Notes: generated by a model not told the origin, from the letters alone. Shown: positions 1 through 13,489, numbered from the stretch's first letter. The stretch: 64,000 nucleotides of DNA from Paralvinella palmiformis (GCA_025642065.1 JAODUP010000057.1:276001-340000); one strand, 5' to 3'. Translations and numbers: made by a program.

Positions 1-57
1 ATATGTGTATCAAACATTACAGTATGAAGGTGTTAAATACCTTAATGGTGTGCTAAG

Positions 58-3000
58 GTATACTCTCTCTCTCGTAATGGGCAGTTATGTATTTGGGAAT
101 GTGATACAGATCTGGAAGATTTAAAACCCTTTATAACAGAGGATGAAGCAGAGCAAGAATCTTCTGATAGTAGTAGTGAAGAAGACCTTAGTCTGAGTGA
201 TGCACAGAAAAAACAAGGTGAGAATTATCACCGCAACTTAATATTTAATAGCTCGTGGTTAATCCAGTTTGCATTGGTTTGAATAAAACTATTTCCCATA
301 CAAATATGTTGATTGTTGTTCATTTGTAGAAGATGAAGCAAGGAAGGCAATGGAAGATACAGAAGGAAAGATTTCATACAAAAGATTGAAAAAGTTAGTC
401 TCGTCATGGTTACTTATATTCCACTGCCGAATTAATATATTGTATTACTTTTTTAATCCGTGACGGACAGCAATGTAAGAAAAGTGTTTTGTTTCTTTCA
501 GACACAATTACAAGGAATCTCGAGGGGAAGGAGCACCTCGGGCACTCGTTACTTCTGCCGCCTTCCACAAGCCAACACACATACTCATTACTGGTTTTGA
601 GGATGGGGCCTTCTTTCTGCACGAAATGCCAGATTTCAACCTTATACATTCCTTGAGGTGTGTGCGTTAATGGCTCTAATAATGTCTCGTGCTGTGGTTT
701 GTTGTTTGCGTTTTGTGCCCTAGTATATCCTGGCATTTTATTTTCGGTGAATTTATCCATTGAACGCACATGACATGTTTGGTTTAACTTCACAGTTGTT
801 TTTGTTATTATTATTATTGTTATTATTGTTGTTATTGTTATTATTACTTAGCATATCAGACCACAGTATAACATCTATAGCATTCAACAAGACGGGGGAC
901 TGGATAGCTCTTGGCTGTTCCAGTCTTGGCCAGCTCTTAGTCTGGGAATGGCAGAGCGAATCCTATGTTCTCAAACAACAGGGACACTTTAACAACATGA
1001 GAAGTCTAGCTTACTCTCCTGATGGACAATATATTATTACCGGAGGAGACGATGGAAAGGTATTTTGTTGTTTTTTGTGTGCAAGTAAAACTCGTTGCAG
1101 CGTTACCGTTTACATAATTGCAGTTCGAGGCTATAATAAGTACACTGTCGTGATCGTGGAGATGTTTTTGTTTAATAGCGGGACTAGTAACTTGCTAATA
1201 ACAGCGATGCCATATTGATATAAGGTCTAGAAATTAAAACAACGTATAAATTACATCGTCTTCATTTCAAAATCTGTATCACATCATTATTATTATTATT
1301 ATAGCTGATTTATTAGGAGTTAGCATTTTGACATGTGTTGTGTACATAAATAGAAAAGCATAAATTTTGGTGCTGTTCAGCATCAGAATGTGTGGTTGTG
1401 TTTCACAGCCAGTTCAAAGTGCTCCATTATAGCAGCTCCCAAACAAAAGTATTTTTATGATCAAGTATATCTTAGACTGCCCATTAATAAGTAAAACAAA
1501 TGGTAATGGTAACTCCACTTGGTTACAATACACACAGTCAGTACTGGTTAGAAACAGTGTTAGTTAGTTTTATTGGCGGTGTGTCTGAAAGTCATGAAAA
1601 TAATTTATGGCACTAAAGGCTTAATTTGTGTTTATTGAAAAGTATAATTCAGTGGGCATATCATTCCTAATACTGTTATGTAATTTAACCAAAATAATAA
1701 CCCTCGTATTTTGTTAGGTGAAGGTGTGGAATGCAAGCAGTGGTTTTTGTTTTGTCACATTCACTGAACATTTGGCTGCTATTACGGATGTCGCATTCAG
1801 TCAGAATGGTCAAGTAGTGGTGTCGTCATCGTTAGATGGTACTGTTCGTGCATTTGATCTTAACAGGTATGAGTTGGGGGTTAATAATGGACTTTAAATT
1901 ATTAGTCATTTTATCAGCTTTATTACGGTAAACTTACTGAGCAACTGTGCAATGATGTGTAAAACTAAGTTCCTGAATCAACTGCCATAATCCGTTTGCT
2001 TCCTGGTTTTTTTCCTCTCCAGATACCGTAATTTCCGTACTTTTACTTCACCAAGACCAGCACAGTTCAGTTGTTTGACTCTGGATCACAGCGGTGACAT
2101 AGTGTGTGCTGGTGGTATGGATCTGTTTGAGATATTTGTCTGGTCCATGCAGACAGGCAGATTGTTGGAGGTATGTGCTTGTCATCTTTACTTAAGTTAT
2201 ATCTGATGGATAAGCTTGTTCTGTTCGGGCTTATACTTTTATGCTATGTCCAGGTTTGACTGTCCAGCTTACTGCTTTATGAAAATAGAAAATCCGGCTG
2301 GTATATATTATGCTGTTCATGAACCAGTACATCCACCACCTGTCCTCGTGGATTCACCCGTTTCAGTTTAGTGCTAGTTCTCTGGCTGAAAGTTTGTTTA
2401 TGTAGTATACCATAATGCAGATATAAACATCCACCAAACAGATATTAGCTGGTCATGAAGGACCCATCAGTAGTCTTGCATTCTGTTCAAGTCACGCCAT
2501 CTTAGCCAGCGGTTCGTGGGATCACACGGTCAGACTATGGGATGTCTTCGAAAGTAAAGGTGCCAAAGAAGTGATACAGCTACAAAGCGATGGTGAGTAT
2601 TTCTTAACATTTATGGATAATAATAAGTGCAAGCTGTTCCTTCGTTGCATCCTTTTTCTGGAGTGTTTGGCTGTAACTCCATACTGATACAGACGGCTGA
2701 TTTTCATCGTAGGAAAACTCCTGGTAATAATTGGTATCTAGAAAATGCTGTATTCCTGCCCATTATGATGCAGGTATTCACATAGCTTAAATTGGTTTCT
2801 AGCACTGTGCGTAACATACAAACCAGACGGCACTGAAATTGGAGTGGCAACACTGGACGGCCAGATTACTTTCTGGAATGTCCATACCGCAAATCAGATG
2901 GGATGTATAGAGGGAAGGCCTCATCTCGGATACACGCGTAAAGAAATGGACAAAATAACGGCTAAGAAGTCTTCATTTGGAAAGTAAGTTCTCAAACAGT

Positions 3001-3549
3001 TTGTTTTTATTTTTCAGAATGTACGTTCTAGTCATCATTCATTTCAATCACCTCCACGTTTTTGCATTTCGACTTTCATCATGGTTTTAATTTGCACGCT
3101 CATTTTTTAATTTCTAGTCGAATTTGAATATGTTATTGTGATAGTTTTAATATTTTCATGCTGATGTTTTTACACTCAATTGGTAACGTCTCGAATTTAT
3201 GGTGTATTTTTTACAACTTTTTAAAACGGCCTGTTATTGAACCAATGTTCCGTTAAGCTTCATTCATTCATTCAGAACGTACGCTTATCTTTTAACTGTA
3301 CATTTTTTAGATAGCAGTCACCCCATTGCAGCTGAGTGATTAATACTTACACTCATATTTTACAGAGCATTCACTACCCTGTGTTACACAGCTGATGGCA
3401 GCTGTGTGTTAGCAGCTGGTCATTCTAAAAATGTGTGCATTTTTTCTGTGGCTGATCAGTTACTAATAAAAAAGTTCCAGATCACCTGCAATCTGTCATT
3501 TGATGGTACAGAGGTAAGATTGCTGTTTATACAAAAATATGGATAGCTA

Positions 3550-3598
<49 letters not shown>

Positions 3599-3601
3599 AT
3601 G

Positions 3602-3636
<35 letters not shown>

Positions 3637-3716
3637 GTGTGTTTGTGTGTGTGTGGGGGGGGGTAGGCAAAAGAGTAAAACTTTTCAAATATTTTTATTT
3701 AAATTTAAAGAATATA

Positions 3717-3766
<50 letters not shown>

Positions 3767-6700
3767 TAAAGATTAAAGTATTGACATTTGTGCATAGTTA
3801 TTTTATAAATTAAAATTAGCACATTATATAAACATAGTAAGTGACTGCATGCTCTGTTGAGATTTAATGAGATGTGTTCATTGATAACTGTTAACAGCTA
3901 GATGTATCTAACTATTGTCAAACTCTTTGTGAGTTTAGAGATTAGAACCATCTAACAGCATCCTTAAGCATATCTTTCATAAGAGTCGAGCAAATGGTGG
4001 CAATACAAGATGATCTCTTGTATCAGTGTGTCTATGGCCTAGTGGGTAAGAGCGTGGGACTTTCTTACTCACTCGTGGTTATGCTGTGGTGTGCACAAGG
4101 TCAGAGGTTCGAATCCCGGCCGTGCCACTATAGTAGGAGGAGTTGAAAATCCGACCAGGCAACTGGCAAGGTTTTCTCTGCCAATCGTTGTAAATTCTAA
4201 ATTTATTTAGAATGAATTACGGACCATATGCGTCTACCTCATTTGAGGTAGTTAAGCCATGTAAAATAACTACCATTTCAGCCATTATTATATTAGTAAG
4301 GACTCATCATGGTTGCTGTGCTGCATGAACATTCAAAATCAACAAGCACACATGAGATATTTAACAACCTTTACTTCATATTGTCACAATCCAAAAGAGT
4401 CCTATTCTGAAAAGCTCTAGTCCCACAAAGCCACAGACCTAAAAGTGATGCTGAAAGACCCTAATCTGAAATCTCGGAGATGATCCATGTTCTCTGTGTT
4501 AGTAAGATGGTCATGAAGTCAGACACAGAATAACATCCATATACATATATAAAGTAACCTAAATTTATGGTTGAGTTGAGGTTTATTTGCATAACATGAA
4601 TATCAACTGGAATAACCTCTGAACTGAATGAATACAGTACAAATAGCCTTATTGTACAGAGCTAAACATTTTGAGTTGCACGACAATGTATATGTGATCT
4701 TAATTAATTAATATAGATGTGTTTATATTCATGGGTACTTATTTCTGTGTTAAGTGCTCCAAAATCAATTCATGGGTTTAAATATTCATGATAACAGCAA
4801 GTTAGAAAAAAATATTAACAGTTCTGATAAGAAAACGTACGTCTTCTTTCATTTTAAAACATGTTTGTCCTGACAGCTGGTCAATACAAAGGCCACTAGT
4901 ATTATATGCTGGTATTATATTTTTCTTATTGAATATTGTCTAAGTCAATAACTTCTTCTGTCTAGACCGATCACCTATGACTACCTGGAAGTCGGCGTCT
5001 CATGCATAATTAACATTGATCTATGCCAAAAGCAATGCATGATGATAGCTGTTTTGAATTAATTTCACTTCAAAGATCATCAGTAATATTAAGACTTGCC
5101 AGATGACTGTGATCTACTTTAAATATTATCCTCACATTCCACATTGTTTAGAATTGATCACAGAGTTGTAGTAATCACACTCTGGTAAATTGAAAACCTC
5201 TAAATATCTGCTGAATGAGTTTACTAAGCTATAAATCACATTAAAATGGCTGAGTGCCCACTTCACGTTGCGTTATCTACCACCGCCCCCATCTCTCTCT
5301 CATTGTGTGTTTGTGTGTTTTAGGATACATATAGAGAGGCAACAGGCACAGAGTATCAACATATCTAAACATCCTTTGACAACTACCTCCATAAATATAA
5401 ATATAAATACAACTATACATACATTAATCTAAAAATAAAATGTTGCATACCTCCACATATTGTTACATATATACGTATACCTGTGCATATATCTGGTCTA
5501 CTCATCAGCCTGTGGGGTCCAGCTAATTCGCTTTTCGTACTCGACAAATATGTCATACCCACAGAAAAGCGACTACATGCAGGCTACGTACAAAAAGTGG
5601 AAGCACGTAAAAAACATACCATTTGATACCACAGCTCACAGCAACCAACACGTGCGTGTGGTTCAATGATGACTTGCTACATACATATCATAAACTATTT
5701 TGACACCACAGTTTACATTCAACAGTAATTTTCTGTGGTCCAAAAGAAACCTGTATATAAAACATTTCACACCTCAGATGCTGACCTCAGCTTTATTCTG
5801 GGTTCGAATAACTGAATAAATCCTACCTATATGAACCATGTATCAATACACGTCCGACTAGTCTGGCGTCGAAGTTCTTCTCTAACCTAAGTGAAAAGTT
5901 AGACCTTTTATAGACCCTTGGCGTGTTAACAAACATTACAATTTGTTGACCTTGTGAGACAGTGTACACCATTAATATTTACAGCAATCTCGTGACAGTA
6001 AAGATATAGTACTTCTACAGTACTTAACTTAAATTCACCTGTCTTAGTATATATTGGTTTGAGAACACAGTATAACAACTCTCAAGATTAACTTAGATAT
6101 AAATAAGAGTGTTTGTGTATCTCATGCCAGAGTTTCAATGGAAAAGGAAAAACTGAAAACAAAATACTTTATCTAAAAAAACTGCCATTTCTGAAACTAT
6201 TAGTGACAGAATCAGCAGTATTTTTTTGGCAACCATGCATACGACATTACGTATGATATATGATCAGACTGCTGCAATAAAACCATTACAATTTAAAGCG
6301 CTGCCGATTTTAAAAAGCTACTTTTGATTTATTTCATTGAGCCATACAAGTTGAATTAATTCGATTTGTATCAGCTTAACTTAAGAACATTAAAAGTAAA
6401 TTAACAGTGATAATATAGTTCAGATCTAAACTCCGGAAATGAGTTACACACGTATAAATAACATTACTCATGATATACAGTTGCAGGGCGCCTCCTTGGC
6501 CTAACTGGTAGCGCGGTAGGCCACAGATCTTTAAACCCTGGATTGGCTATGTCCGAAGGGTGTTTCATCTTTCACTTCGCCTCATTAACTTTGGAGGCTG
6601 CCCGGCCCACTTAGCCTACTGTGTGCACAAAAGTAGCCGTAAAACAGCAACGTTTACAATATAGAGTTGTGCTTGTACAGCAGATAAAAAAAATTCAAAA

Positions 6701-9340
6701 CATTATTCTTAATTATCATTTGTTTACCGTTGAAGGAGTTCTTAGATCGCCGTAAGATGACAGAGTTCGGTAGTCTGGCCCTGGTGGAAGAACGTCAGGA
6801 CGATGACGATGGCAAAGATATATCGCTACCCGGTGTAAGAAAAGGGGACATGAGCTCCAGACACTGGAAGCCAGAAGTCAGAGTCTTCTCCGTCAGCTTT
6901 TCTCCGACGGGTAAGTCTGGGTGGAAATTTTATCTCAAAGTTTCCGTGCCCATTAAATCCAGGTGAAATAAACAAAATATCCGAGATGGTGGTGCGTTAT
7001 GAAGATATTTGTTTTGTAGCTGACAGTTTTGTTCCAGTAACACATTTAGTCCTACAGTTTCAATACAAGGGCACCAAAATAGCCTAACTGGTAGTACGGT
7101 TGGTCACAGATAGATAGCACCTGGGTTCAAACCCTGCACTGCCTGTATCAGAAGGGTGTTTCATCTTTCACTTCACCTCATTAGATTTGGGGGTTCCTCA
7201 GCCCATTTAGCCTACCTTGGGCACAAATGTGGCCTTAAAACAGCAACATTTTACATAATTTCAGTAAATTGTATACACACACACATACCTACACATGCAA
7301 TTTGCTTATATTTTGGTTAAAAAGTTTGCTGAAAAATGACTTGTATGATAAGAGTTTCTGCTAATCTAGGTGTAGTTCGTAGGGAAATTGATGTATAAGG
7401 AATTGATGCTAATGCTCAACTAATCATAATTCCTACACATACAGGGCGTGCATGGGCAGCAACCACCACCGAGGGTCTGCTGCTGTACTCGTTGGATAAT
7501 AATCTCGTATTTGACCCATTTGACCTCGAGATCGATATAACTCCAGCCAACGTAAAGAAGACCCTAAAGCAGAAAGAATATGCCACAGCACTGATGTTGG
7601 CCTTCCGTCTTAACGAAGAACCTCTCATCCAAGAAGTGGTAGAGACAATACCAACTGAAGATGGTAAGTTAAATTTTTTGGTACCTTGTTTTGAATCCCA
7701 GTGATACTTGTGTTTGTGGCATATCTGTGGAGTTTGTTTGATACCTGTGAAGTTTGTGGGATACTGGAGGAGTCACTGCTAAACAACCCAAGCTAAACAA
7801 ACTACTTACTCACTCATAGAGTGTCCATTCATTCAGAAACTTGTTTAAAGGCACCTTATGTAAATATTAAGAAATTAGCTACCAAGTGGATTCCAACCAA
7901 GAACCTGCTGGCTTCTGGTGCACCATTCTTCCCACTGATTCACTGTATGACATTTCTTTCCAAGGAGCATACACATGCGACACACACACACACACTATTA
8001 ACTGTGATATCCTAATTTCACATGTTTTAATATAATAACTGTTTAATTTTAATGCATGTGTCAGTGCTAGTATTCCTCTCAATTGATCTGATCACTGCAG
8101 GTGAAGAGATTTTTCATCCAATTCTCTCATTAGCAGCTTCTGTATTATTTTTCTTGCATTACAAAGGGCAGCTGGCAGGCACTATCAGATAACTTATAGA
8201 TCCTGTCAGTCATTCTCTCAGTTATGTTGGCCTTTCGTTGCAGTTTTGATGCATTATCTAATTGAAGCCTTAACACATTATGATGACCAAATTAATTGTT
8301 GCTACTGAACATCCTATTTATTTAGCTTCATGATCACATCCTGCCTCATAACACGTTACAGAGCTAAGGCCATTTTTCTGTCCTTCAGATTTATTATAAA
8401 TAAATTTTTGTCAAAATGGCATTTTCACTAAAATGTTTACCATCGTATTAACAAGTTTTGATGTAGCACTATTTTGATGCATGTCTGTGAAGTGCTGGTG
8501 CTCAATGCTTGCTAATGTAATCTGACTAAACTAATAACACACACACACACATTTATTTTTTATGAGAGATAACTAAAATGAGATGACATAAATAAAATTT
8601 TGTGCCATTATGTCACTAAACCTTATCCATCTGTTACAGATGTATTCATTTTTGAATGTATGCACTTCATGTAATGGTTCACATTTGGGCCGTTTTACTC
8701 TCGGTGTAAAAATTGTCACCATATAGCGATATGCGCATGAAGTAATTAAACGCGTATTTATTGCAGTTAATCTTCTCAGCCAGTCTCTGCCCGATAAGTA
8801 CATCGACAAGATGTTAAATTTTGTGGCATCCCAACTGGAGAACACGGCGCATGTTGAATTCTATTTGGTTTGGTGTCAGGCCGTGCTGATGAGACATACG
8901 CCAAAACTGAAACTTCGTTCAGAGAATCTGGGACCGGTTTTGCGTAACCTCATGAAGAACCTGAAACACCGGTACCATGATCTGTCTAAACTGTAAGTAA
9001 TCTATGAGCTGTACTGTATTGATTACTATAATGCATTTTTATTAAGTTAATTTTTGTCGTGAAATAAATAATGAGTATCCAATATATCAGATCTGTTTGT
9101 ATTTGCATTTGCAAACTTTCTACTCATTTATATATCTCTTTGTCTTGTGATATAAAACAAATATTTCTGTAAGTCTGTGTACTACTGAGTTGAATCTCAT
9201 CTCCAAAAACTACTTTCTTTGAATTGGGAAAGATAAAGTAGTTTATCCATAAGCAGAGCTTCCACTAAAGATTTCATTGGTTTTGTTAGCTAAATTGTCT
9301 GTGTTGATCACTTCATGATATAACGCTTTATTTTGGGTGT

Positions 9341-9380
<40 letters not shown>

Positions 9381-11516
9381 TACCGTCATAGATTGGTAAT
9401 ATATCATTGATCAATAATTAAGCAAACAACACACAGTTTTATGGAGCACCTAGATTCCAAATTAAAATCTATGTGCATAAATAGTAGATAAAAGTGCACT
9501 TTCAGCCAAAGGGTGGCTGCCATGTTTAATGGTGTATTTAGAGTTGTGTTTGGTTGTCTGTTTTGGGATACACTGAATAAACTTGTAAAACATAACAATC
9601 CTATTGATTTGATATGGATCTGTATTTGGACAGAACTAGTCTGGATTCATGTTTTTAACGGATCAGTCAGTTTTGTGATTAACAACAAAATATGTTGGAC
9701 AGAATCAAAGATCAAAATACAATTTAGCAGTAAAACTAGATATAAAGAGATCTAAATAAAACATCAACAAATGTTGGGTAACTGGAGAGAGATAAAGGTT
9801 CGGATTAAATTATAAAAATTATTTGATCGACCTTGTTATAGTCAGACTCGGGTGAACATGTACTAGTATAAGTCAACCATGAAGGCATATTGTGGTATGA
9901 GTACAGTTTGGAGAAGAACACCGGTATTAACCAGTTATCATGAGAACAGAACTGCATGTACAGGACTCATAGTCTGAAATTACTTCAGAAATCTTGTCCA
10001 CAGTACTAAGTGTGGATGTTCCTCTACTGATAATATTGATATGTCATCATCAGATGAGTACTTCTGTTCAAAGTTCAATGATAAAATTTAGATTTTTGAT
10101 AACTTCACTGAGCTGCAGTGCTATAGGTCGATTTGATAGTAGTAATATTAATAATAATCATCATAATAATAATAGCAATAATATAGATTTCATAAGCATC
10201 CTTACTGACAGGAGCCATTCAAATCTATTATACAGTGATGCCCAGATAAGATCTGTAGGTGGATTTGAAATAATGGACCCTAATGAATATAGTACGATGA
10301 GATAAGACTGTCTGTGTCAGTGAGCTCCGGTGGCCTAGCGGTTAAGCATCAGGCACTTGGTGCCAATGGTCGCAGGTTCGAATCCCGTAAGAGGTCGAAA
10401 CTTTCCAGGGATTAATTTCTCGGCTCACTACATCGTGGGTGGCTGACCACGTTAAATGGCCTGCCGTCTCCACTGAATTATTTAAAATAAAGGGGACGTT
10501 AAAAACCCCCTGAGGACGTAAAACACTCTGGCAGTGACCACCCTCAGGGTATTTCGGCTCCATCTTTCCGTACTGCTCCCCTGTGAGTGGTGGGGGAGGA
10601 GTTTCTCAACCACTCCAACATAGAGGCTGTGCTGATTAAGCGACAGCCTGGGGATTCTCCCGAAAACAAAACCAAAACCAACTGTGTCTGTCTGTAGAAA
10701 TGCTAAAAATATGATACCTGATGCCAAGGATCTGTGAATTGGTTTGGGATTTTTATGGAGAAACTGATGTCTAAATACACCTTGAAAAGATTTTACAAAC
10801 TATAGAGGAATTATTTCATAATGAAGATGCATCTGAATAATCATTGAGTGCTTACATAAACGAAATATATACAAAAAAAATTATTATTATAAAATTTTAT
10901 ATTGTGCTCATTCAGCCCAATGCTCTCTAATCACCTTCACACATAAACCTTATTGGTAAGTACGTATTTATTTTCAATTTTATAATGTACACATAATGTA
11001 ATTTTACAATGTATAAATATAATACATATTAGAAATTAGGCTGAAGCTGTCTTCCAATTAATCCCCGTTCTTTGTCTAAGAACTTATGTATGAATGAATT
11101 TTACTATATTATTTTCGCTGTCTGACACATGATGATCTTAGAGAGGATTTCCAGAGTATAAACTTTGACATTTCTCTCTGATATGTGTTGTTCTTGTTTA
11201 TGAATAGGTGATGATTGTTTTGCATTTGATACATAAAATATTTATGTTCATGAGCAGACAACTTGTCTCGTCATACACAATGTTTGGTATCTGTGATCAG
11301 ATTAGTTGACCTCTAACCTTTATCTTTCAACTTAATTTCAGGTGCGATCATAACAAATATTCCTTGCAGTACATCATATCATTATCCCAGCTGAAGAGGA
11401 AGAATTTATCTGACTCGGCGACAGAAACCGAACGCGGTGAAGATGACACTGTCCTGGCTACAGCTGATAGTTCGGAAGATGAGCAGATGCTAATGTGGGA
11501 TTCTAAAAGTAGTTGA
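58..11516 (+). CDS. PWP2: PWP2 / UTP1 homologue (periodic tryptophan protein 2), 13 exons, 5'-partial
   Basis: WD40 subunit of the UTP-B complex of the U3 small-subunit processome, needed for nucleolar pre-18S rRNA processing. Exons: 58-217, 330-393, 502-657, 852-1059, 1718-1866, 2023-2170, 2442-2592, 2803-2983, 3366-3513, 6736-6910, 7445-7663, 8767-8992, 11342-11516 (stop TGA 11514). All introns are GT-AG and phases join without a shift; total 2160 nt, 719 residues. Visible family landmarks: an acidic linker after the first repeat, GQLLVWEWQSESYVLKQQGH, FEIFVWSMQTGR, VRLWD, RRKMTEFG and RKGDMSSRH, then a helical C-terminus with HVEFYLVW and DLSKL (Utp12-type region in this family). The tail is acidic (SSEDEQML), as in animal homologues. 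Compared with the roughly 919-residue human protein, about 200 N-terminal residues lie left of the window. The assignment rests on remembered family sequence and collinearity and is very secure; exact splice junctions are inferred. Confidence 0.94.
1060..1717 (+). other. PWP2 intron (4th in window)
   Basis: AT-rich intron with a short ATT run near 1286-1302. It ends in a TTTTGTTAG acceptor. No other feature was seen. Confidence 0.8.
3554..3763. repeat. compound (AT)n(GT)n(AT)n(AG)n microsatellite and second (AT)n run
   Basis: Alternating AT from 3554, GT to about 3598, AT again, then GAGA to about 3636 and a GT/G-rich end near 3662. A separate (AT)n run occupies about 3724-3763. Confidence 0.9.
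4030..4296 (+). mobile_element. SINE family C, copy 1 (tRNA-derived)
   Basis: tRNA-like head with an A-box-like TGGCCTAGTGGGTAAGAGCG and a B box GAGGTTCGAATCCC near 4105. The body GTAGGAGGAGTTGAAAATCC and CAACTGGCAAGGTTTTCTC is shared with the minus-strand copy at 41941-42212, as is the 3' end (CTCATTTGAGGTAGTTAAGC, then GTAAAATAAC). It lies inside a PWP2 intron. Confidence 0.8.
6487..6660 (+). mobile_element. SINE family A (divergent copy)
   Basis: GCGCCTCCTTGGCCTAACTGG head, GAAGGGTGTTTCATC body and GTGCACAAAAGTAGCCGTAA tail. The B box is eroded to CCCTGGATTGG. It ends in CAGCAACGTTTACA rather than the CATCAATCATC tail, suggesting a subfamily shared with the copies at 7071 and 17375. Confidence 0.8.
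7071..7256 (+). mobile_element. SINE family A (CAGCAACATTT-tail subfamily)
   Basis: tRNA-like head with B box GGGTTCAAACCC, body AGAAGGGTGTTTCATCTTTC, then CCCATTTAGCCTACC and a CAGCAACATTTTACA tail. It is inserted in the 10th PWP2 intron of the window. Confidence 0.8.
7664..8766 (+). other. PWP2 intron (11th in window)
   Basis: AT-rich intron with only short CA runs (about 7982 and 8538). No element or exon was recognised. Confidence 0.75.
9342..9378. repeat. (TG)n microsatellite
   Basis: Uninterrupted TG dinucleotides within the last PWP2 intron. Confidence 0.95.
10320..10680 (+). mobile_element. SINE family B, copy 1 (tRNA-derived, about 350 bp)
   Basis: tRNA-like head: GGTGGCCTAGCGGTTAAGCA (A box) and GCAGGTTCGAATCCC (B box). 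The long shared body contains TCGGCTCAC, ACATCGTGGGTGGCTGACC, TTTAAAATAAAGGGG, CTCTGGCAGTGACCACCC and TATTTCGGCTCCATCTTTCC. It ends in GATTCTCCCGAAAACAAAAC. It is nearly intact. Confidence 0.88.
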
Positions 11517-11525
11517 TATCGGTAA

Positions 11526-11571
11526 AATAAAAAAGGGATTTTTTGAATATTGTTGAACTGTTAAAAATAAA
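11526..11571 (+). terminator. candidate polyadenylation signals of PWP2
   Basis: AATAAA occurs at 11526-11531 and 11566-11571, 10 and 50 nt after the PWP2 stop codon, with another at 11765-11770. Which one is used cannot be told from sequence. Confidence 0.5.
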
Positions 11572-11599
11572 AAATCATATTACTCAGCGTGAATGACTA

Positions 11600-13240
11600 T
11601 TTCTTATCACTCAACAGACGTGACTATTTTTGTCCAAATCCATTGAAATCAAATGTACCTGTGAATTAGAAAGACTTTGAAGTTTGTATATTGTCTCTGT
11701 GTAAAAGAACAATAGGGCACAACACAATGGGATACTTGTAGGATGGCGTGTAAATTCATTTTGAAATAAAGGAAGATATTTTTTTCAAGATGTAAAAAAA
11801 TTATGCATATGTTTATTACAAGGCAAATCACATCATACACACACACCTTTATGTTGGGCACGTCGACCAAGGGAATTGGCACTTTGGGATTCTCGCGGCT
11901 GCATAAATACAATATAGCCCTAATGTAGACCCGCTTTCCAAAGGAAGTTAATGAGTGTTTTTTAACCGTGGAGCTATCACACACCTGGCGCATACAGCCG
12001 AGGTATGATCCCAAGAGAGACCCTCCACAAACGCGGGTAATGGTCGGGTTCAAATCCCGACTTCAAGACTTGTAGCGAACCACTCTACCCACTGTGCCAT
12101 CAGATGATAAGCATGGTTATTAAATAGCGGGGCTTTCGTATCAACATCGACGAAAACAAACGCAACGGCGTACAGTAAAATACGCTTCTGAAAACGAACC
12201 CCAAAACAGTGTACTAAGGAGGTGAAACGCGATATAATGGAATATAACAGGACAATGGATTAGAGACGGCGGCTAAAATATGTTCAAAATATTAATATTT
12301 TAAAATTTGCGATGATGTGCACAGCTCGGGCTTACTGCCTCTTAATTATCTCGACCACCCTCGAACAGTTCATACTGCGCGGTGTTACATACTCTGAAGT
12401 CGGGCCGTGACGAGTCGAGAATTTCAAAATCGATTAGTCGAAGTCATAAGATCGAATCGCATCCGATTAACGACCAAATCGATCACTTGTCAGTTTTCTG
12501 TGTTGATTCTCCGGTGATCGAGCTTAGTTATGTAATATTTGTGGGTTATTTAGTTACGGAAATCGTATTCTTCGTATTTTCCCTCCTCCCTGTGCAGCCC
12601 GTTGTAGTGTCAAGTGTTGCAATCAAGCTTGCGATTTAAATCCCGGAAAAGACGGGGAAGTGAGCAAGTTATTGAGGCAATGGATCATTCTTACGATATT
12701 TCCTGACACAAAAAGAACGTCGTTCAATTTCAATCATTGTTTTATTAAAAGCAAGCAATCTCGCCTCCGTTATTGCTTCCAATCACGCACACACATACAC
12801 ACACAAACGATCAGTTAAACATATTTTATTGACAATAACAGTCAGTCTGAGGCGTATGTTGATCATCATATCAACGAATATATAATTTTAGCCATCTACG
12901 CGTAAAAACACATCCCCAATATTTTGTGGCGCGCGCGCAAACTGTCCAGTTCAGTAGGGCCCAGTACATTAGTACCGCTTAAATGTGATGCAGAAATCAA
13001 TTGACCAATCGCAGCACATTTTAGAAAGCTTGAACTGCGATTGTTGTTTCTTTAAGAGAGTTGTCCTATTTCGCCTTCCATTCATTGCAATTTAACGCCA
13101 CAGTTAGGAAAATAATCATAACGATTATTTATTTCAGTAATCGATTATTGGTCAAAATCTAATCGCATCCGATTAATCATCTACTCGTCATATGGCCCTA
13201 TCCCGAAGTTCGAGTCCCATTGTCGCCGAGTTTTATCTGC
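11600..13240. other. intergenic region downstream of PWP2
   Basis: No gene seen. A T-arm-like hairpin (GTCGGG, 7-nt loop TTCAAAT, CCCGAC) lies at 12043-12061 but no consistent tRNA A box accompanies it. A weak family A-like fragment (GTTCGAGTCCC, then GGGGTGTTTCATC) lies at about 13209-13257. Confidence 0.5.
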
Positions 13241-13367
13241 GGGGTGTTTCATCTGATCATCATCGTCATCTCTCTTTCCTGGCAAATCATCCCTCGATAT
13301 CGTATATCTCGGGTTGATGTTTTAACCTCGCCACTGATCACACCTGGACCTAGTGGCGACACCTCCA

Positions 13368-13445
13368 GCGAAACGTAACACAAACAGAGATACGATTCGG
13401 AATGGAACCCACAACCTGGTGTGCAATGCTCTAGCCACTGCACTT
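13368..13445 (-). mobile_element. tRNA-like SINE head, minus strand
   Basis: Read on the minus strand it contains GTGCAGTGGCTAGAGCATTG (A-box like) followed by GTGGGTTCCATTCCG (B-box like) at tRNA-like spacing. The rest of the element cannot be delimited. Confidence 0.45.
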
Positions 13446-13489
13446 TCAGAACGCCTGCTATATATCCCAGATGCTTGCACTCGCTATAG

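Larger units (their letters stand above)
3514..6735 (+). other. large PWP2 intron (9th in window)
   Basis: A 3.2-kb intron between the last WD-repeat exon and the RRKMTEFG exon. It holds compound microsatellites, a family C SINE (4030-4296) and a family A SINE (6487-6660) about 75 bp before the next exon. From about 4300 to 6480 nothing beyond AT-rich unique sequence was recognised. Confidence 0.8.
8993..11341 (+). other. last PWP2 intron in window
   Basis: A 2.35-kb intron with a (TG)n run at 9342-9378 and a family B SINE at 10320-10680. The short open frames near 9513-9755 and 9994-10305 show no recognisable domain. Nothing was identified from 10690 to the acceptor. Confidence 0.75.

Noticed and set aside
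10342..10563. MEPKYPEGGHCQSVLRPQGV-type frames recurring at several sites
   Set aside because: They lie wholly inside family B SINE copies, so they are shared because the SINE is repeated, not because it is coding.
12043..12061. tRNA gene at the T-arm-like hairpin
   Set aside because: The A-box-like sequence nearby is on the opposite strand, so no consistent tRNA can be folded.
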